Positions 12,513 to 25,530 are shown, counted from the first letter of the stretch. The stretch: 64,000 nt of DNA from Sphagnum compactum (GCA_965153455.1 OZ234498.1:2914001-2978000), one strand, 5' to 3'. The notes: generated from the letters alone by a model not told the origin. Numbers and translations: made by a program.

Positions 12513-15500
12513 TAACATTCCCACAATTCATGCCCTTGCCAATTAGGCTAGGCCCAAATAGGTAATGAACTGAAAATTTCAGTTCAGCCAATTGAGGAAT
12601 TGTCACATGCACCCAATAGACCCAGTGTTTTTAAATTTTATTTTATTTTTACAAATTTTTATTTTTAAATTCATTTTGGGGAGGGTGGGTGATGTTGAAC
12701 TTTTTGGGTTCTTGCTGTTCCCAATGTGTTCCCAATGTGTTCCCAATGTTTTCCTATCAAAGTTCTTAATGGGTTTCCAACCATTGTTCATCAAGTTTGT
12801 AGTTTGTTCCCCAATATGTTCCCAATAGCACCTCACTTTGTCCCATATGCTTGACCTAGCTGTTAAAATTCTCTCCCTACAAACTTTGCGGGTATCAATG
12901 TGATGTCTGTGTGCACCCACATAGTTCTGCCATGTGGTTTGAATATTTGGGTGTAGTACATGCAGGATGACAAGTGTGAAACCAACTTTTTTTGCAAGAA
13001 CAAAATGTGAGCACTCACTCCATCCTGCAGTAGAACCATGCAGGTATTCCGCAGTGCGCCACATTGACACCACCAAAGCTTGTAGGGGGTGGTGTTTAAC
13101 ATCCTTAACATTGTCCTCTTGGAACCTATTTAGGTGGTCAAATAATCGGACTTATATATGTTTCTATGCTAATTGGAGTTAATATTTCTATATGAGTGTA
13201 TTTCCCCTTTTGTTCATAGTAGCATGGCACTCATCTTCCTCCACCCACACACCATCCAAAATTTAACTTGAATATGAATTCCATGTTTTTCAACTAAATT
13301 CACAATTCATCCATTATCCAAACCTTCTTAACTTTCCCAACTTGCATATCATCCAATGGACTTATTGTTGCCTCAGATTTGAAGGTAGGGTGAACAATAA
13401 ACCACAAAAAAAAACACATACACACACATTTCACAATTTTGAGTGACCCAAAAGCTAGCATTTTAGGAAATTAATTATTTGAAAAAAGAAAGAAATGGTA
13501 AATGGCTCCTCTTCAAAATCAATCATTATTCCATCCACTTACCAAATCTTCCTTGATTATTACATTACACCTTTTATTGAAACATTATTTCATTATTATT
13601 TATGTCTGTATACAAACAAGGATTATATTATTAGTGCATTATTATACCAAAATAGACTTATATGTACGTGTGCAAAAAACATGTTATGGCCAATGAGATT
13701 GTTAAATTTGATGGTTTGAATCTATTTTCTTAATTATGTTGAGTGATGAAATAGTTTAATATGTAATTGTTATTTACAAAAAGTGAGCTAATGCATTACT
13801 TGTGCATTTTTTTTTGTAATTGAGTAGATATTTTTCAAAATATTATTGCGTAAGTTGCTACATATAGATTGAATGTTAAGGATCATATTTATGAATCATT
13901 CAAAAGAACATCACCAACATCAAGAATCAACATATGGCAAGAGTTTAACCCCATAAGGCTTAGGAGCCCACTTTCTAATTTACATTGTACATCCACCATA
14001 AAGCATATGGAAGATGATCTAGATTTATATTCCAACAAGTTGATCCATGAAGCTAACAAGAATTCAAAACAAAGAACCTTTTATGAATTAAGGTAATTAA
14101 ACTTTAAATGAACAATGCTTGTTCTCTAACACCTAGTTTTGTGCCTTATATTGGCTACTTACTTTTCATTAGTTGCCTTAAATGTGTAATTAATGAAAGT
14201 AACCAAGAAAGGGTGAAACAAGCCACATGTTTTGATATTATGGACCCACCTAGAAAATTGATGCTTTTATTAATGGTGATATTAGAGTCCAATGGAAGTT
14301 ACATTCAATCACATTAGTGGCATCTATGGTATGATGTGAATGTTTAATGCCAACATTGTGATGTAATATCCACCACCATGCAATTATTGGTGTGCCACGC
14401 AAATATCATGAAAGGGTTGATTAATGGTAAAATTTGAAATGAGAGATGTGAAGTTTGGTGAAGATTTGCATGCCAATTTAACCAAGTAAATCTCTCAGAA
14501 TTTCTCAATGCATTCACACTAAAAATATACTTGCCACATTGACTGTTAATGAAGCGTCTATAGCGCTTCATCATTTTCCTTATTGGTCCCAAACATCTAC
14601 TTTTAAACCTATATGACACAAGGAAAATGCATGACTTCAGAAAGAAAGGTAGTTCATGCTAGAAGGGCATTCTTCTCCACCAACACAAAGCTAAAACCTT
14701 AGATTGCAATATTTGCCAGATGCCAAATGAACTACCAATATAAAAAAACAACAACAATAAGAAAAGAACTTAATTTCGTCTTTTGTTGCATTGCATACAG
14801 AACGCCCCCACTTACAATGCCCCTCAAAGTTCCATAATGCACATCGTCCAAACCACAGTGGAACACATTATCAACATTAAGAACAAGGAAACATTAACCA
14901 ATGTTGATCATCATGAAGAGTTGTGGATGTCGAATGTTCAATTTTTGTTGTTCTTTTTATGCTTTTGGGTGTTTTTCTTTGTTTGCAAGTTAAAGGTGCT
15001 TAATGTTTGCAATTCAATGGAATAGTGCCGCTGAGTGGGTTTCTGTGATGGAACAATTTTATAACTACATTGCTATGGTGGGATAATGGAGAATTAAAGA
15101 ACATAGCGATGGTTGGTGCTAGAGACTCGATGGTGGTGCGAAATGGTTGCAACACCTACTATAAGGAAGAATATTCTGGTCTTCGGAAGGAGGGTGGGCT
15201 GACAAAAAAGAGTTAAGTGTTCATCTTGTTGTGGATAAAGATAGGAGAGGTTCAGTGTAGCGTGATGAAAGAGTGTTATGTGAACAAATGGGGAAGAGTG
15301 TCTCATTGTTAATGTTTCATTTTTTGTTTTTAAGCAAACTTTCCATTGTGTTATAAGCAAACTTTCCATTGTGTTGTGAGCTCCAAGGCAAGAGAAGAAG
15401 GATAAATGTTAGAATTGAGGGACCAATTCAAAGGAAATGATGATAGAGTCTTGAGGTTTCATGAGTGGTTTAAGTGGCTTGTTCCATTGTTTTGTGAGTT

Positions 15501-16800
15501 TTTGGGATTTCCAAAGGAAATTGTTAGGTCATTTGGGTTTGGAAGAGAGTACCTACCTTGTCATTGGAGCTTTAGAAAGAAGGGGATTTTGGGTAAGCAT
15601 ATGGATGCTGTGGGAGAATTTTGTGGTTTTGCCCAATCTACTTTTACTTCTCTCCAATTTCCACTATGGGAAAATGTGATTGGGAGGGGATAGTTGTATA
15701 AAGTTTGTGATCTATTTATGAACTATCACATGACTAGTTGGCTCTTGAGAGGAAGCCATGAGAGTTCTAATCCCCTAAGGCCTTAGTTTGGATGTTGAAC
15801 TTGATGCAGAGGACTAGGAATAGAAGTTAAGCATAAAGTGTATTGTTCCATTGTTTTTTGGACAAGCTAGTAATATTATTGTTGGAATGTTCAATAATGT
15901 TAGAGTGTTTCTTACCTAAGGTACCCCTCCCTTTTTTGGTGACTAGAAAAAAAACATTTTTCTATTGGGTTCAAGTTTCTTAGTTATCCATGGTGGTTAA
16001 TTCAATTGTTGTTATTACTACCTACTTACAAGTCACCTAGACCTTATTTTTTTATAAACCATATATCTACCTAGATTTACATAAGCGATACACTAACCAT
16101 CTATTTTCTTACTTATCTATTTACATGGTTAAAACCTATATTTTACAAATGGGTGATCAAGGTGCAACTTTGGGACCAAAGTGAGTACTTCATTATGTAA
16201 TCATGAAAGCATGTTCTTCACATAAAACAAATATTATCACATGCATGCATGCAAAAAAAAATCTTCATGCAAAAGGAAACATAATTTTTTTTGCAACACT
16301 ACCTTATATGCCAATCTCTAATTTCACCCAACATGTAATCTATAAAAAAATATGAGCCAACCTCTCTTTCATTATCACAGTATGAATGTTTCAAACTGAA
16401 TGTCAAACCATTCCAAACTCACCCCTTAAATACAAGAAAAAAAAGGGAACTACACAAATTGTAACAACGATTATGGTGATGACTATTCCCATTGTAACTA
16501 CTATTGCAATTGCAACTGAAATAATAATTATAAACATTATTCCAATTATAACTATGTAATAACAATATTATTTCCCATATATTTGGCATGTTTTCCAAGA
16601 GTTCAAACTTAAAATCCAAAACTTTGATTGTAGTCAAATGACTTTGGGAAGGGTTACAGTTTAGGGTTTCCTCCCAAAAAAAAAAATTCCAACACAATGT
16701 TAAGTGGCAATTGTCCACACAATTCTGATGGTTCAAACTTCAAACCACTTTGTAGCCTCATGAAGGCGTGTTTGCATGATATATAGTATGTAAGGATCTT
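12513..16800. other. intergenic DNA, no supported gene
   Basis: Contains a triplicated 12-bp phrase GTTCCCAATGTG at about 12718-12750, and ORFs of up to 157 codons (12603-13076, minus) and 95 codons (15406-15693, plus) without any family resemblance I can name. A 23-bp tandem duplication lies at 15331-15376. The composition is AT-rich with long A/T runs. Confidence 0.45.
15331..15376. repeat. 23-bp tandem duplication
   Basis: TAAGCAAACTTTCCATTGTG occurs twice in direct succession, separated by TTA. This is a recent slippage-type duplication in non-coding DNA. Confidence 0.85.
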
Positions 16801-16829
16801 CAATTTACTGAACCAACTTCCAGCAAGAA

Positions 16830-17168
16830 ATGAAAAGGATCCGACATTTTGATCTGAATGGGTCTACTTCCAATCCACAAAACTTAGTAGAGCCACAAGG
16901 CAGCTATTACCAAGCAGGAGGTGATGTTAAATCTTTAGTTAGCTCCCAATGCAGAGGAAACAAAAACATGAGAACTTTGCTCAGTGTTGAATTGGGTTCA
17001 GCACATGACAGTCTTCCTGGACACTTCTCATTTTATGGCTCTATATCACTGAAATTGCTGCAATCTGAAATCCAAAAAGATGACCCAATATCAAATGACC
17101 CAGCAGGATTGTATATCACACCTACCCTTGAGATTTCTGCTTCCTTTTCAAAGGGTATGTTAGCATAA
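16830..17168 (+). CDS. unassigned 112-codon ORF
   Basis: An ATG-initiated frame of 112 codons with ordinary amino-acid composition and no low-complexity sequence, beginning MKRIRHFDLNGS and ending in SASFSKGMLA. The local base composition is clearly less AT-biased than the DNA to the left. It lies just downstream of the minus-strand BLISTER-like pseudogene and convergent with it. I recognise no domain. It could be a relic exon, or a chance frame over formerly transcribed DNA of the neighbouring pseudogene. Confidence 0.25.
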   Translation: MKRIRHFDLNGSTSNPQNLVEPQGSYYQAGGDVKSLVSSQCRGNKNMRTLLSVELGSAHDSLPGHFSFYGSISLKLLQSEIQKDDPISNDPAGLYITPTLEISASFSKGMLA

Positions 17169-17470
17169 ACCATGCACTCGGGCAAATCTCCATCTCAAAG
17201 GTACATCACATACACGATGTAAACTCTGGAGGTATGGAAGATCAGACTGCAGGGAAGTACATGGAATGGTGGATTCCAGAAGTCAATTTAACTTAAGGAA
17301 GATGAAAGTCCTAAATCAAGTGACAGAAGATGAGAAGAGCTACGTGCAGATAGTGGAGCTGAGGGAAAGGGAGGCTGTAAGGGTTGATCATGTAATCTAA
17401 GTGGCACAGCAGATTCCAAGGATAGCAATATAATTTGCTTGCTACTCTGTACCATGGTCTTCCAATGTGT

Positions 17471-20174
17471 TCAATCCTTCTCCAAAGAAGCAATCTGTTG
17501 TTTATATGAATCCAGATCAGAAGTCCGAGATTCCATATGTCTTTTGAGCCACAGTTCATGGGACTGCATGATACACACTCGATTCTCAAGAGCTATGACT
17601 TCACCAGCCAAAGTTTCAGACCATCCAATTGCCGAGGAACTTTCTTGCTGGGCTTTGTCCCTTTCAGCCCTCATGCTCTTTAACATGGCTTCTTGAGCCA
17701 GGACCTTTTCTTCAAGCAGCACTATGTTATCATTCAGCTTCTGGACTACTTGTCCCTGCACAAGTGCAAGCAATAATCTACATCACAACAGAGAAAAGGC
17801 ATCCAAAACACAACTCCTAGAGATACCTTGACTAAAGAGTAGATTGCCCAAGTGGTAAGAACTGAGCCAAATATATACATGAGATTGCCCAGAAAATCCC
17901 ACAAAAGCACTTTGCCATTGTGTCAGTTCTGGCTAAACAAATAATAACTACAACCAGAATGACTGCAGTCATAATAACCTTGTGAGTGTCACTAACAAAG
18001 TATTAGACTGTCACCATCATGAATAGCTGTGATTAGATGCCATTACTCCGCACTGACCTCATCGGCTGCTGGCTTTGGGTGCAGATAAGTAGGGTTTATG
18101 ATAATTCAGCATGACCAGCTGAGATGAATATGCTCAAAGCATAGAGCAAAAAATAATTATCAATATATGCATCCTGAGTTTCTGCCATGTTTCTGGAATA
18201 TGAGAAGAGTTACTCATGACGACAGTAACATGCAACAGACATAGCTGATCAAGCCAAACTAGAGCACACTGATACAGTTATCATTGTGAAAAACTACAAT
18301 ATCCATACCTGGTTGTTGAAGTCCTCAACCAGGGTGGTGTTTTCCAACACACTGTACTCTGCCATAGCCCTTAAAGACCTCACTGCAATGCAAATTTTTT
18401 CCTGTGTCAAATCCTCAATATGCTGCTCAAGGGACATAAACTCTTCCTGCTCACATTTTCTGGCATTCTCCATATCCTGGTTGAGAAATGAGACCATTGG
18501 TAAATGTGGCAAGAACTCTGGAATCTGTCCCTCACACCTTTTGCTAATCCCGACCAGCCTTTCCTCAGAGCCTGCAGTGGAAACTGGTTTTCTTGTGAAT
18601 GAAATTGAGGAAGAAGGTGCTCCAGCTATCAAAAGTGATTTTGGAGGAGAGTTGTGCAATGATTCAGCTGGGAATGAAACAAAAGAAGAATTCTCTTGAT
18701 CTCTGGATCAGCAATTGATTGCAATTCAGTGTGAGAGAAGAAGGGGGGAGGGTGATGATACTGGCTTTTGAGACAGACATTGCCATAGGCATAAATTGCA
18801 GAAGTGCTCTCTGCAGGCAATTTAGATGCGGGTATCATAAAAGGAGTAGAGAAAGTTAAGGATGACCAATCAGGCAAAGAGACACTGGCCATCCCATCAC
18901 CTCTCGATAAAGTATGAAAATCTGCTGCAATCCCAGATGGTTCAGACAAGTCTGGTTCTGGAATGTCTTGGACTTGACCAGGTGTCAAATTGCTGCATAA
19001 TTGTGAGAGACAGATTTCTTTTTCTTTGTGTCCTCGACTGCTAGAAGCATGTGAAATGCTTGGATATTTGAGTTTCAAGGTATTTATAAATGCAGGATAT
19101 ATATGAGATCTCAAGGACTGTGGTTTTGGTGATGCTGGTATTGCTGGAATGGTTTCCACATCTGTGGAGATCTCTGCATGTTTTTCTTGTTCATGACATC
19201 TAGGGTATAGCTTCCGCTCTCAGAGGGAGAATCTAATATGCAAGGGGGCGATGCCAACATATTTTTTTCATTACAGAGGCTCAGACAGATGAGGATGATG
19301 TCCACCAGAAGACGGTGTAGGTTAGTATAGATAGGGGATTGTGTTGGTGAGTCAAGCTCGTTCGTGTAATGGTGAAACTGATTAGTGTGAGTTCAGTGCT
19401 GAAATCAATCATTGAAAGAACTGGCTTTTCTTGCCATTCATTAGTGACCTTCTGACAGCAAAAGCCTGAAATGATCAGATGAAAAGGGGGTTTTATGGTG
19501 AGGCACATAAAGAGATAGACTCTAGATTTGTGTACGAAGTGTGGACTTATTGCTGGAAATGAGTGGTAGCAGTTGGTGGAAACCACTAATGTGCATTTGC
19601 AGTGCATTGCATGCTGGCAGGGTTCATATAGAACGTCAGATGAGCAATGCTGGATAAGATGATTACCTTAATGTGAAGATGTTCTCAGACTGATCGTGGG
19701 TCCTTGTGATAGGCATGATGCCAAGCAAATATGTGGATAACAGTTGGAATAAACACTGATGCAGTGATTCATAGAATGGCATATGAACAACACAAGATAC
19801 AGATGATTACCTTAATGTGGAGATGTTCTCAGACTGGTTGTGGGTCCTCATGATAGGCGTGATGCCAAGCAAGTATATGCACAACAGTTGGAATAAACAC
19901 TGATGCAATGCTCCGAGAAAAGAGTCTGGTGTCCAGTAGACACACTGCCTACAGCATCAACTGCATTCTCTGATCCTACCTCTGCAAGAAGAGAGCAAGA
20001 ACTGCAAGTGGGGCAATTGAAACTAGAGCAGTTCAAATAAAAGAAGAAGAAGAACAGGAAAGTAAATGTTCGAACCTGCAGTGCTCCAGCAGAGCTACGA
20101 TTTAACCAAGATGAGTCAGCTTTGGAACTAGCAAACGAGCAACCAACTCCAGGAGATGTATGTTCCTGGTTCAC
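17471..20174 (-). pseudogene. BLISTER-like coiled-coil protein gene, broken copy
   Basis: Minus-strand fragments resemble plant BLISTER, a plant-specific coiled-coil protein that binds the Polycomb protein CURLY LEAF. The exon ending at 18309 contains LEQHIEDLTQEK followed by alternating hydrophobic and charged residues, the BLISTER signature. It ends FNNQ at a good donor (CAG|GTATGG). A phase-0 intron (17756-18308) leads to the next exon at 17755, which continues GQVVQKLNDNIVLLEEKV and ends in SYKQQIASLEKD. An in-frame TGA (17471-17473) then stops it exactly where family members read on into an Arg/Gln-rich helix, consistent with a CGA-to-TGA change. Upstream the frame shifts at least twice, near 18700 and 19215, within a Ser/Pro-rich stretch typical of the family's middle part. 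Possible more N-terminal exons are at 20076-20174 and about 19880-19985. The conserved N-terminal Lys-rich helix and the C-terminus were not found, so the copy looks truncated and dead. Confidence 0.68.
19657..19909. repeat. pair of ~108-bp direct repeats 144 bp apart
   Basis: The block 19657-19764 (GATTACCTTAATGTGAAGAT ... AATAAACACTGATGCAGTG) recurs at 19801-19909 with a handful of substitutions. It lies inside the BLISTER-like pseudogene, overlapping the junction after a putative exon, so it may have helped disrupt the gene. Confidence 0.85.
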
Positions 20175-20239
20175 AAAATGGATTTAGTGTTCTGAATGCT
20201 TGGACAACAGAAGAAAATCCTCCTACCATTTAAGGTAGA

Positions 20240-20491
20240 GTGCCAGGATGGAAGCAGGTAGGACAAACTTTTGTTGCATCAGATTCCAAAGTTGACACTC
20301 AAGATTTTGATGAACTCGTTTCTACAGCTTTGCATCAGGACATTGTATCAAATCCATTTCACAATGCAGATGGAATTGAGGCTGAGGATGTTCAAAAGTT
20401 CTTACATTATGATCATTTGCATAGAGCAATGTTTGGAGATGAGAAGAGCCCCAAGATGCACCAAGACGTCGATGTCAACAACAATGTTTGA
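20240..20491 (+). CDS. unassigned 83-codon ORF, possible gene or transposon relic
   Basis: A frame rich in acidic residues (DTQDFDELVSTALHQD, DGIEAEDVQKFLHYDHLHRA) with protein-like composition, on the strand opposite the BLISTER-like pseudogene and about 65 bp beyond its last recognisable fragment. The DNA becomes strongly AT-rich right after its stop. I cannot name a family; plant transposon proteins have similar acidic segments, which is only a hint. Confidence 0.25.
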   Translation: MPGWKQVGQTFVASDSKVDTQDFDELVSTALHQDIVSNPFHNADGIEAEDVQKFLHYDHLHRAMFGDEKSPKMHQDVDVNNNV

Positions 20492-21369
20492 TCATCACAA
20501 TGTGTTACAATGCAATTATAACATCATATCAACGCTTGTATCAACATTTAATTAGCACTTAATTTTGAACACATTATTAAAGTGTTGTAAAGGCACTAAA
20601 CCTTGTAAGGGGCAAGTTTGTGGCTAATATTGGGTAATAGGAAAGGCAACACTTCTTGAAAAGACAATTCAAATCTATTGTTGTGTCTTAATCAATCCTC
20701 ATGTGTCCTAATCTAGCCTTAACATGATGACTAAAAGAGATTGTTTTTTGAAATTAGTTAATTCTTTTTCACAACTCATTTTTGTGCTTTTGGTTCAAGT
20801 TTGTTTTTGAGCTTGACAATTAATAATTTGAAGATGTGCCTTCAAAAAAAGTTATTCGTTTCTATGTGATAAAAAACATGGATGCATAATATATATTATA
20901 AAGGACCAAGATGTAGTAAAAAAAATTATTTTAACATAGTTGAAAATTGTAATTCAAAAATTCAAAATTCAATATAAGAGACTAACACATGAATGCCACA
21001 TGTCAAATGTAGTCCTAACGTAATCCTTGAAAATGATTTTAACATTAGCACCATTGACTCTTTTTATTGTGTTTGCACTCCAAACACATTTTTATGGTGT
21101 GTAACCAGTGTTTTCACTACTTAGTCTTTTTTTTATAAAGTGTTTTTGGATATTTTATATTCATTTTTTGTACATTTATTTTATATATAAATGTACATAG
21201 TAATATAATGTGAAATTTTTTGGGTCATTAGAATTTTATGTCAACTTGCAAATAATGAGTTTAAAAATGTTTTCCTTGAATAACCAATCTAGTTTTATCA
21301 TATCAATTAATTGATTATCCATTTTTTTTTTAAAACACAAAGGAGGTGGGGCTAGGTCCTAATATTGTG

Positions 21370-22230
21370 TTTACACCCTTCTATGCTTTGGGAAGTTGTT
21401 ATGGTGGTCAATTGGGTCTTCATAAAGTTCACAACATCGCACATGGGCACAATAAGATGGAATTAATGATGTCAAATTTCAAAGATTGGTGTTGCATGCC
21501 TAGTTGTGATTGGTTTTATTGATGACATTCACATTTCCATAGTAAAACCTTTTATTATTTCTTTGTAAATAATTATTACTATCACAAGACTAGGGGATGT
21601 AATATTGATGTTTGGGCATTTTGTTGATGGGGTAAAAAAACGTTCTCAAATATATATGTCAAATTGCACAAGGAATGTGAATGAGTCCCATGTGTTGATG
21701 AAATCTAGGTAATATTAACATGCATTGCATGGATGACTTTTTGACATGGCAAGTAGGTCCCACTTGATGAAGTGCCGCCTTATTTGTTGGGAGGCAATGG
21801 ATACCCATTACTTCTTTGGTTAAAGACCCCACATAATGAAGAAGGAGAACATCATTCTATTGCGAAACTCTTGCACAATTGCAAACATAGGAGTTCAAAA
21901 CTATCAAAATGCCCTTGGTATAATGAAGGAAACATTTAGAGAGCTTTTAAAGAAAATAGAATTGAACATAACAATGACATAATAATTGTTCCTAATATAT
22001 TTATTGCTTGTCTATTTCACAACTTGATTTTGGGAGGAAAGAAATAGACATTGAAACATTCATGTGCTAATTGATTCAAATTGAAGCAATACCACATGTT
22101 GATCATGCATTGAACATAAATGGATTGCATCATAATGAGGAAAATGTTCACATTCAAGGTTGAAAGTTCTTGGAGGAACAAAATTGGGCAATTTGGAAAT
22201 GTGTTTGTCAGAATGCCATTAAAAATTGTA
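21370..22230 (+). pseudogene. PIF/Harbinger transposase, decayed
   Basis: Across shifting plus-strand frames the DDE core of a HARBI1-like transposase is readable. MSNFKDWCCMPSC is followed after a 1-base shift by VIGFIDDIHISIVKP (family: GAIDGTHI, first catalytic Asp), then NYYYHKTRG (about 21570). DEVPPYLLGGNGYPLLLWLK follows, where the family has LLGDSGYPL, so the second catalytic Asp is lost. Next come KETFRELLKK and FHNLILGGKK (family: HNLLL...), then a C-terminal LEEQNWAIWK-x-VCQNAI resembling the final helix. Several stops and frameshifts make it non-functional. Such enzymes cut at TTA sites and mobilise Tourist-like MITEs, one of which lies at 58439-58802. No TIRs for this element itself were found. 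Confidence 0.72.
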
Positions 22231-22399
22231 GCTTTAGAGGTATTTTATTCTTTACTAGTAACCTCACATGTCAATTCAAGTTATTGGTAATGCAAAATTG
22301 TTCAATATCAGTACATGCAAGCTTATTCCATTTTTTTATTGGTCTAGTTCTTGATTCTAATACCACAACTAGTTGCTAGTGTGACTTGTTAAAAATGGT

Positions 22400-25300
22400 G
22401 GAGGGTTACAACTCACTTGTTGTTGATGTTTAGTGGAGATTATGGAATTCACATCCTTTGTTGTTAGAGTTGTACATCTTTGTTGTGGCTTGTTTGAAGT
22501 CTATAAGAAGCTTCACTAATGTAATATGTATGAAGTAGTGCAGTCTATAGCTATGTAAGATGGAACTTTGTAATTGGATCTAGAATATAAAGTTGTATCA
22601 CATTACAACTAGATTGCCGTGTGCCTATGTACAGAAAAGTTTAGATAGGTTGCATCTGTGTCCATAGAGGTTGGATGTGTGGATAGAGGTTGTAGCAATT
22701 ATAGAGTAGGAGCAAGGGTGAGAGAGGGGAAGTGTGGGTTGAGTGTTAAACATTGGAAGAAACTAGCCATAAAAATTGAGATATTTGCTCTTTTTTGGAA
22801 ACCGTATGTAACACCATTGCCAAATCCTAAAATGTTTGTTTTTTGAAGATTTGAATGTTGCCTAAGATTGTGACTTAACACAAAGTTAAGTTAATTGCTT
22901 TGCCATGTCACTTGCCACCTCAGGTTTGATGTTTGGTAACAACACAAATGCAAACTGATGCATATTTGTAATACCCTAAACATTGTTATAACACGATGAC
23001 TAACACCAGGTATGGCTAGCCCTTTAGGTCCACTTACATCGGTAGTTAAGCTATGAGGGGAAAGGAGGAAGTATGAAGGTTCATAGGATGCAGTTGATTC
23101 ACAACTGAGAGACTCATTCATAATGGGTTTTCAATGGATGGTGCTGGGTCACATACTCTCTAAGGTACTGGGAAGACTGTTGTTGAAGCCAAGACTGGCA
23201 AACTGGCAACATATCTTCTTCAAATACTACCTACCCAATCTGGTGTACCAGTTTTAAGTCCCCGCCTAAATCTGTTTATTTATGTTTTCAGTTGATCCAA
23301 TTCCATGAGATTTTGGGCACTTGAAAAGGTAAGTGTTTAACTGCAATGGATGTTGTCCAGTTGTGTCCCCCAACAAAAAGGAAAGAAAAGAAAGTATAGA
23401 AGTCAGGCGTCTCAATAATTTTCAATCATATTTGGTGACATGAACTGCTTGCTCACTCCTCTTTAATGACCTTCAGTATTTGCATGTTGTTTTCATACTG
23501 TTTTTCTTCGTACAACTCTCTAGATTGTCCCAGGCCCCAGAGTGTCCTTATTAGAGCTTCCATATCCTGTCAGGCCTGGCACATCACTCAGCACCCACCA
23601 GTGCACCATCCATTGGAAACCTGTTACAAGTCAGTTGTGGATGAACTGTAACCTAACCACAACTGAGTTATCAAAGTTCCACCTTCGTAACCTATCCTGT
23701 ACATCCTCCTGCTTCCACCTTGCACTACCTGGGTAAATGGGTAAGCATCACAAGCAAGTAAGTAGGTAGACATTGTAAATGGTTACTATGTAGGTAGGTA
23801 AATAAGTTAGACACTTATCGGGTATTGGGTAGGTAGATATATGTATGTGGATGGTTAATATATAGCTAACCACAGTACGAATCAAATGGAAAAATGTTTT
23901 CTGTCCATGTACCATCCATCCTGCATGGTGCACTGTTGGGTGCTGGTTCGGTGGGGCCATTGATCAGAGAAACCAATCGTTTCTGTTATGTCCTGTGTAC
24001 AATACCCTCTGATTCCCCTTCTGCATGAAGGAAATTGTATTTGGTTATAGACAACCTATGCAAGTATAAACACCCATGGAGGCTAATTGATACAACTTGT
24101 TGGAACAAGACCTTTCTGTCTCATTTGTGCTGCATGTAGGTAAGCCTATCAATGTGACAATAGCGATATCCGAAAAGTGACCCTCTTTTAGGCTCTTCTT
24201 TCATCCCTCAGCCCCCACCTTTTCAATCTCTTAACATTGTTATCTGCAAAGTAATGAAATTTTATTAAATATGAGTATAAAATGCTGGAGCTCAGGATTA
24301 AATGCATGAGATTCAAAAATATTTAGAGCTGCAGTACACCCCACCAAGAGTAGTGATTGGTTGAAGGCAATCAGGGAAAAACAAAGACAGGATGAAACTC
24401 AGATTTGACCAAATTTGATACTAGTCTGAGTTTTAGGCTCCCTTGAAGCCCAGTAGTGTACTTTTTCACTGTTTTATTAGAAATCTCACCCCCTTTATGA
24501 CCAAACAATACCCTTACTTTGCAGATATCTCTAATATGAATCCAAAGCCCTTGACAACTGCATCCTGCACTTTGGATGAATGTGGAAATGTCTACAAAAT
24601 GAAACCCTCAAATTTTTTATAAAGATCTAATTATATGAACTTCTTAAGGGTCAAATATTGATGCATTTTTGTTCTTTCAATGTCCATGTTATTTTGAAGA
24701 AAAGTTCTTTGAATTTATGCAGATATTTACAAAATAGCAATCTCTATTGGGCCCCAAACATAAATGACAATTCAAAATAATAAATTGATGAATTTGTTGG
24801 TACCTAACTATTTAATCATCTTAGAAGCTTTGAAGCTTGTAGAGTCTCTACATGCTACATGCTTCTATCCAAAACTGACACAATTTGTAATGTTTTCATA
24901 ACTGAGGGCAGTATGCCAACTTACATAATACACCAGATCAGAACTCAGAAGGCCATAATTAGTAGGCAACATTGGAGAGCACAAAGCATCTCTGTAATTT
25001 CTGATCTAAGATATGCAGGACAGTTTACTTCTAGAAACTGTTCGGGTTGTTGAATGTTGTTGAATGTTAGCTCTCAGAGTGTGTCAAATTTCAATATGCA
25101 TATTTGGCCGTATATTCCACCTTCTTAGCAACAAGGTCTTCGGGGATGTTAAAAGCCATGGTTTGCCCAAAAGCTTTTGTTGTAATGCAAAGTGCTCTCA
25201 CATTTGGAGCCTTGTTCTGGACACAACAAATTTGCACAAAGTTTATCCCTTTGAACTGTGGCTGTACACAATGGAGTGCTGAATCCTGATGGTTCAATTG

Positions 25301-25430
25301 ATGTCCTGATAAGTTGGGTGTAGGCCCTTTCTGCCTCCATAGGCTCCTGGTACTCTGTGTAATATATTACTCTAAGAATGCACACCTCTTGTTAAATTAT
25401 GGAGAGTATATCATGCAGGGTTTTTTTTTT
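22400..25430. other. intergenic DNA, no supported gene
   Basis: Moderately AT-rich with GTAGGTAGG runs at 23755-23830. Two overlapping minus-strand ORFs at 25091-25385 (one contains AFNIPEDLVAKKVEYTAKYA) have protein-like composition but different frames and no family I recognise; they could be an exon relic. Nothing else is supported. Confidence 0.4.
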
Positions 25431-25439
25431 CTTTCAATT

Positions 25440-25530
25440 TTGTGATGTAGCCACACTGGGCAATTGTACACAAGAGGAATTAGCCAAATTTGGCTACAGG
25501 TCAGAGAGGAAAGTAAAAACAATATAAGAA
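25440..25530 (+). repeat. GTAGCC-type dispersed repeat, member 2
   Basis: TGTGATGTAGCCAC, CACAAGAG, then TTAGCCAAATTTGGCTACAG and GAGAGGAAAGTA. The first part matches 11245-11310; the second matches the reverse complement of 43895-43930 (AAATTTGGCTATAGGTTAG, GAAAGGAAAGTAG). Confidence 0.55.

Noticed and set aside
12603-13076. 157-codon minus-strand ORF
   Set aside because: No recognised domain. Part of it translates the triplicated GTTCCCAATGTG phrase and A/T-rich DNA, so chance is likelier.
18629-19159. 176-codon minus-strand ORF as an independent gene
   Set aside because: Its Ser/Pro-rich text fits the middle part of the BLISTER-like protein, and it lies between fragments of that gene on the same strand.
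25091-25385. Two overlapping minus-strand ORFs with protein-like text
   Set aside because: They occupy different frames and match no family I know; not strong enough to list as a gene. Mentioned in the intergenic note.
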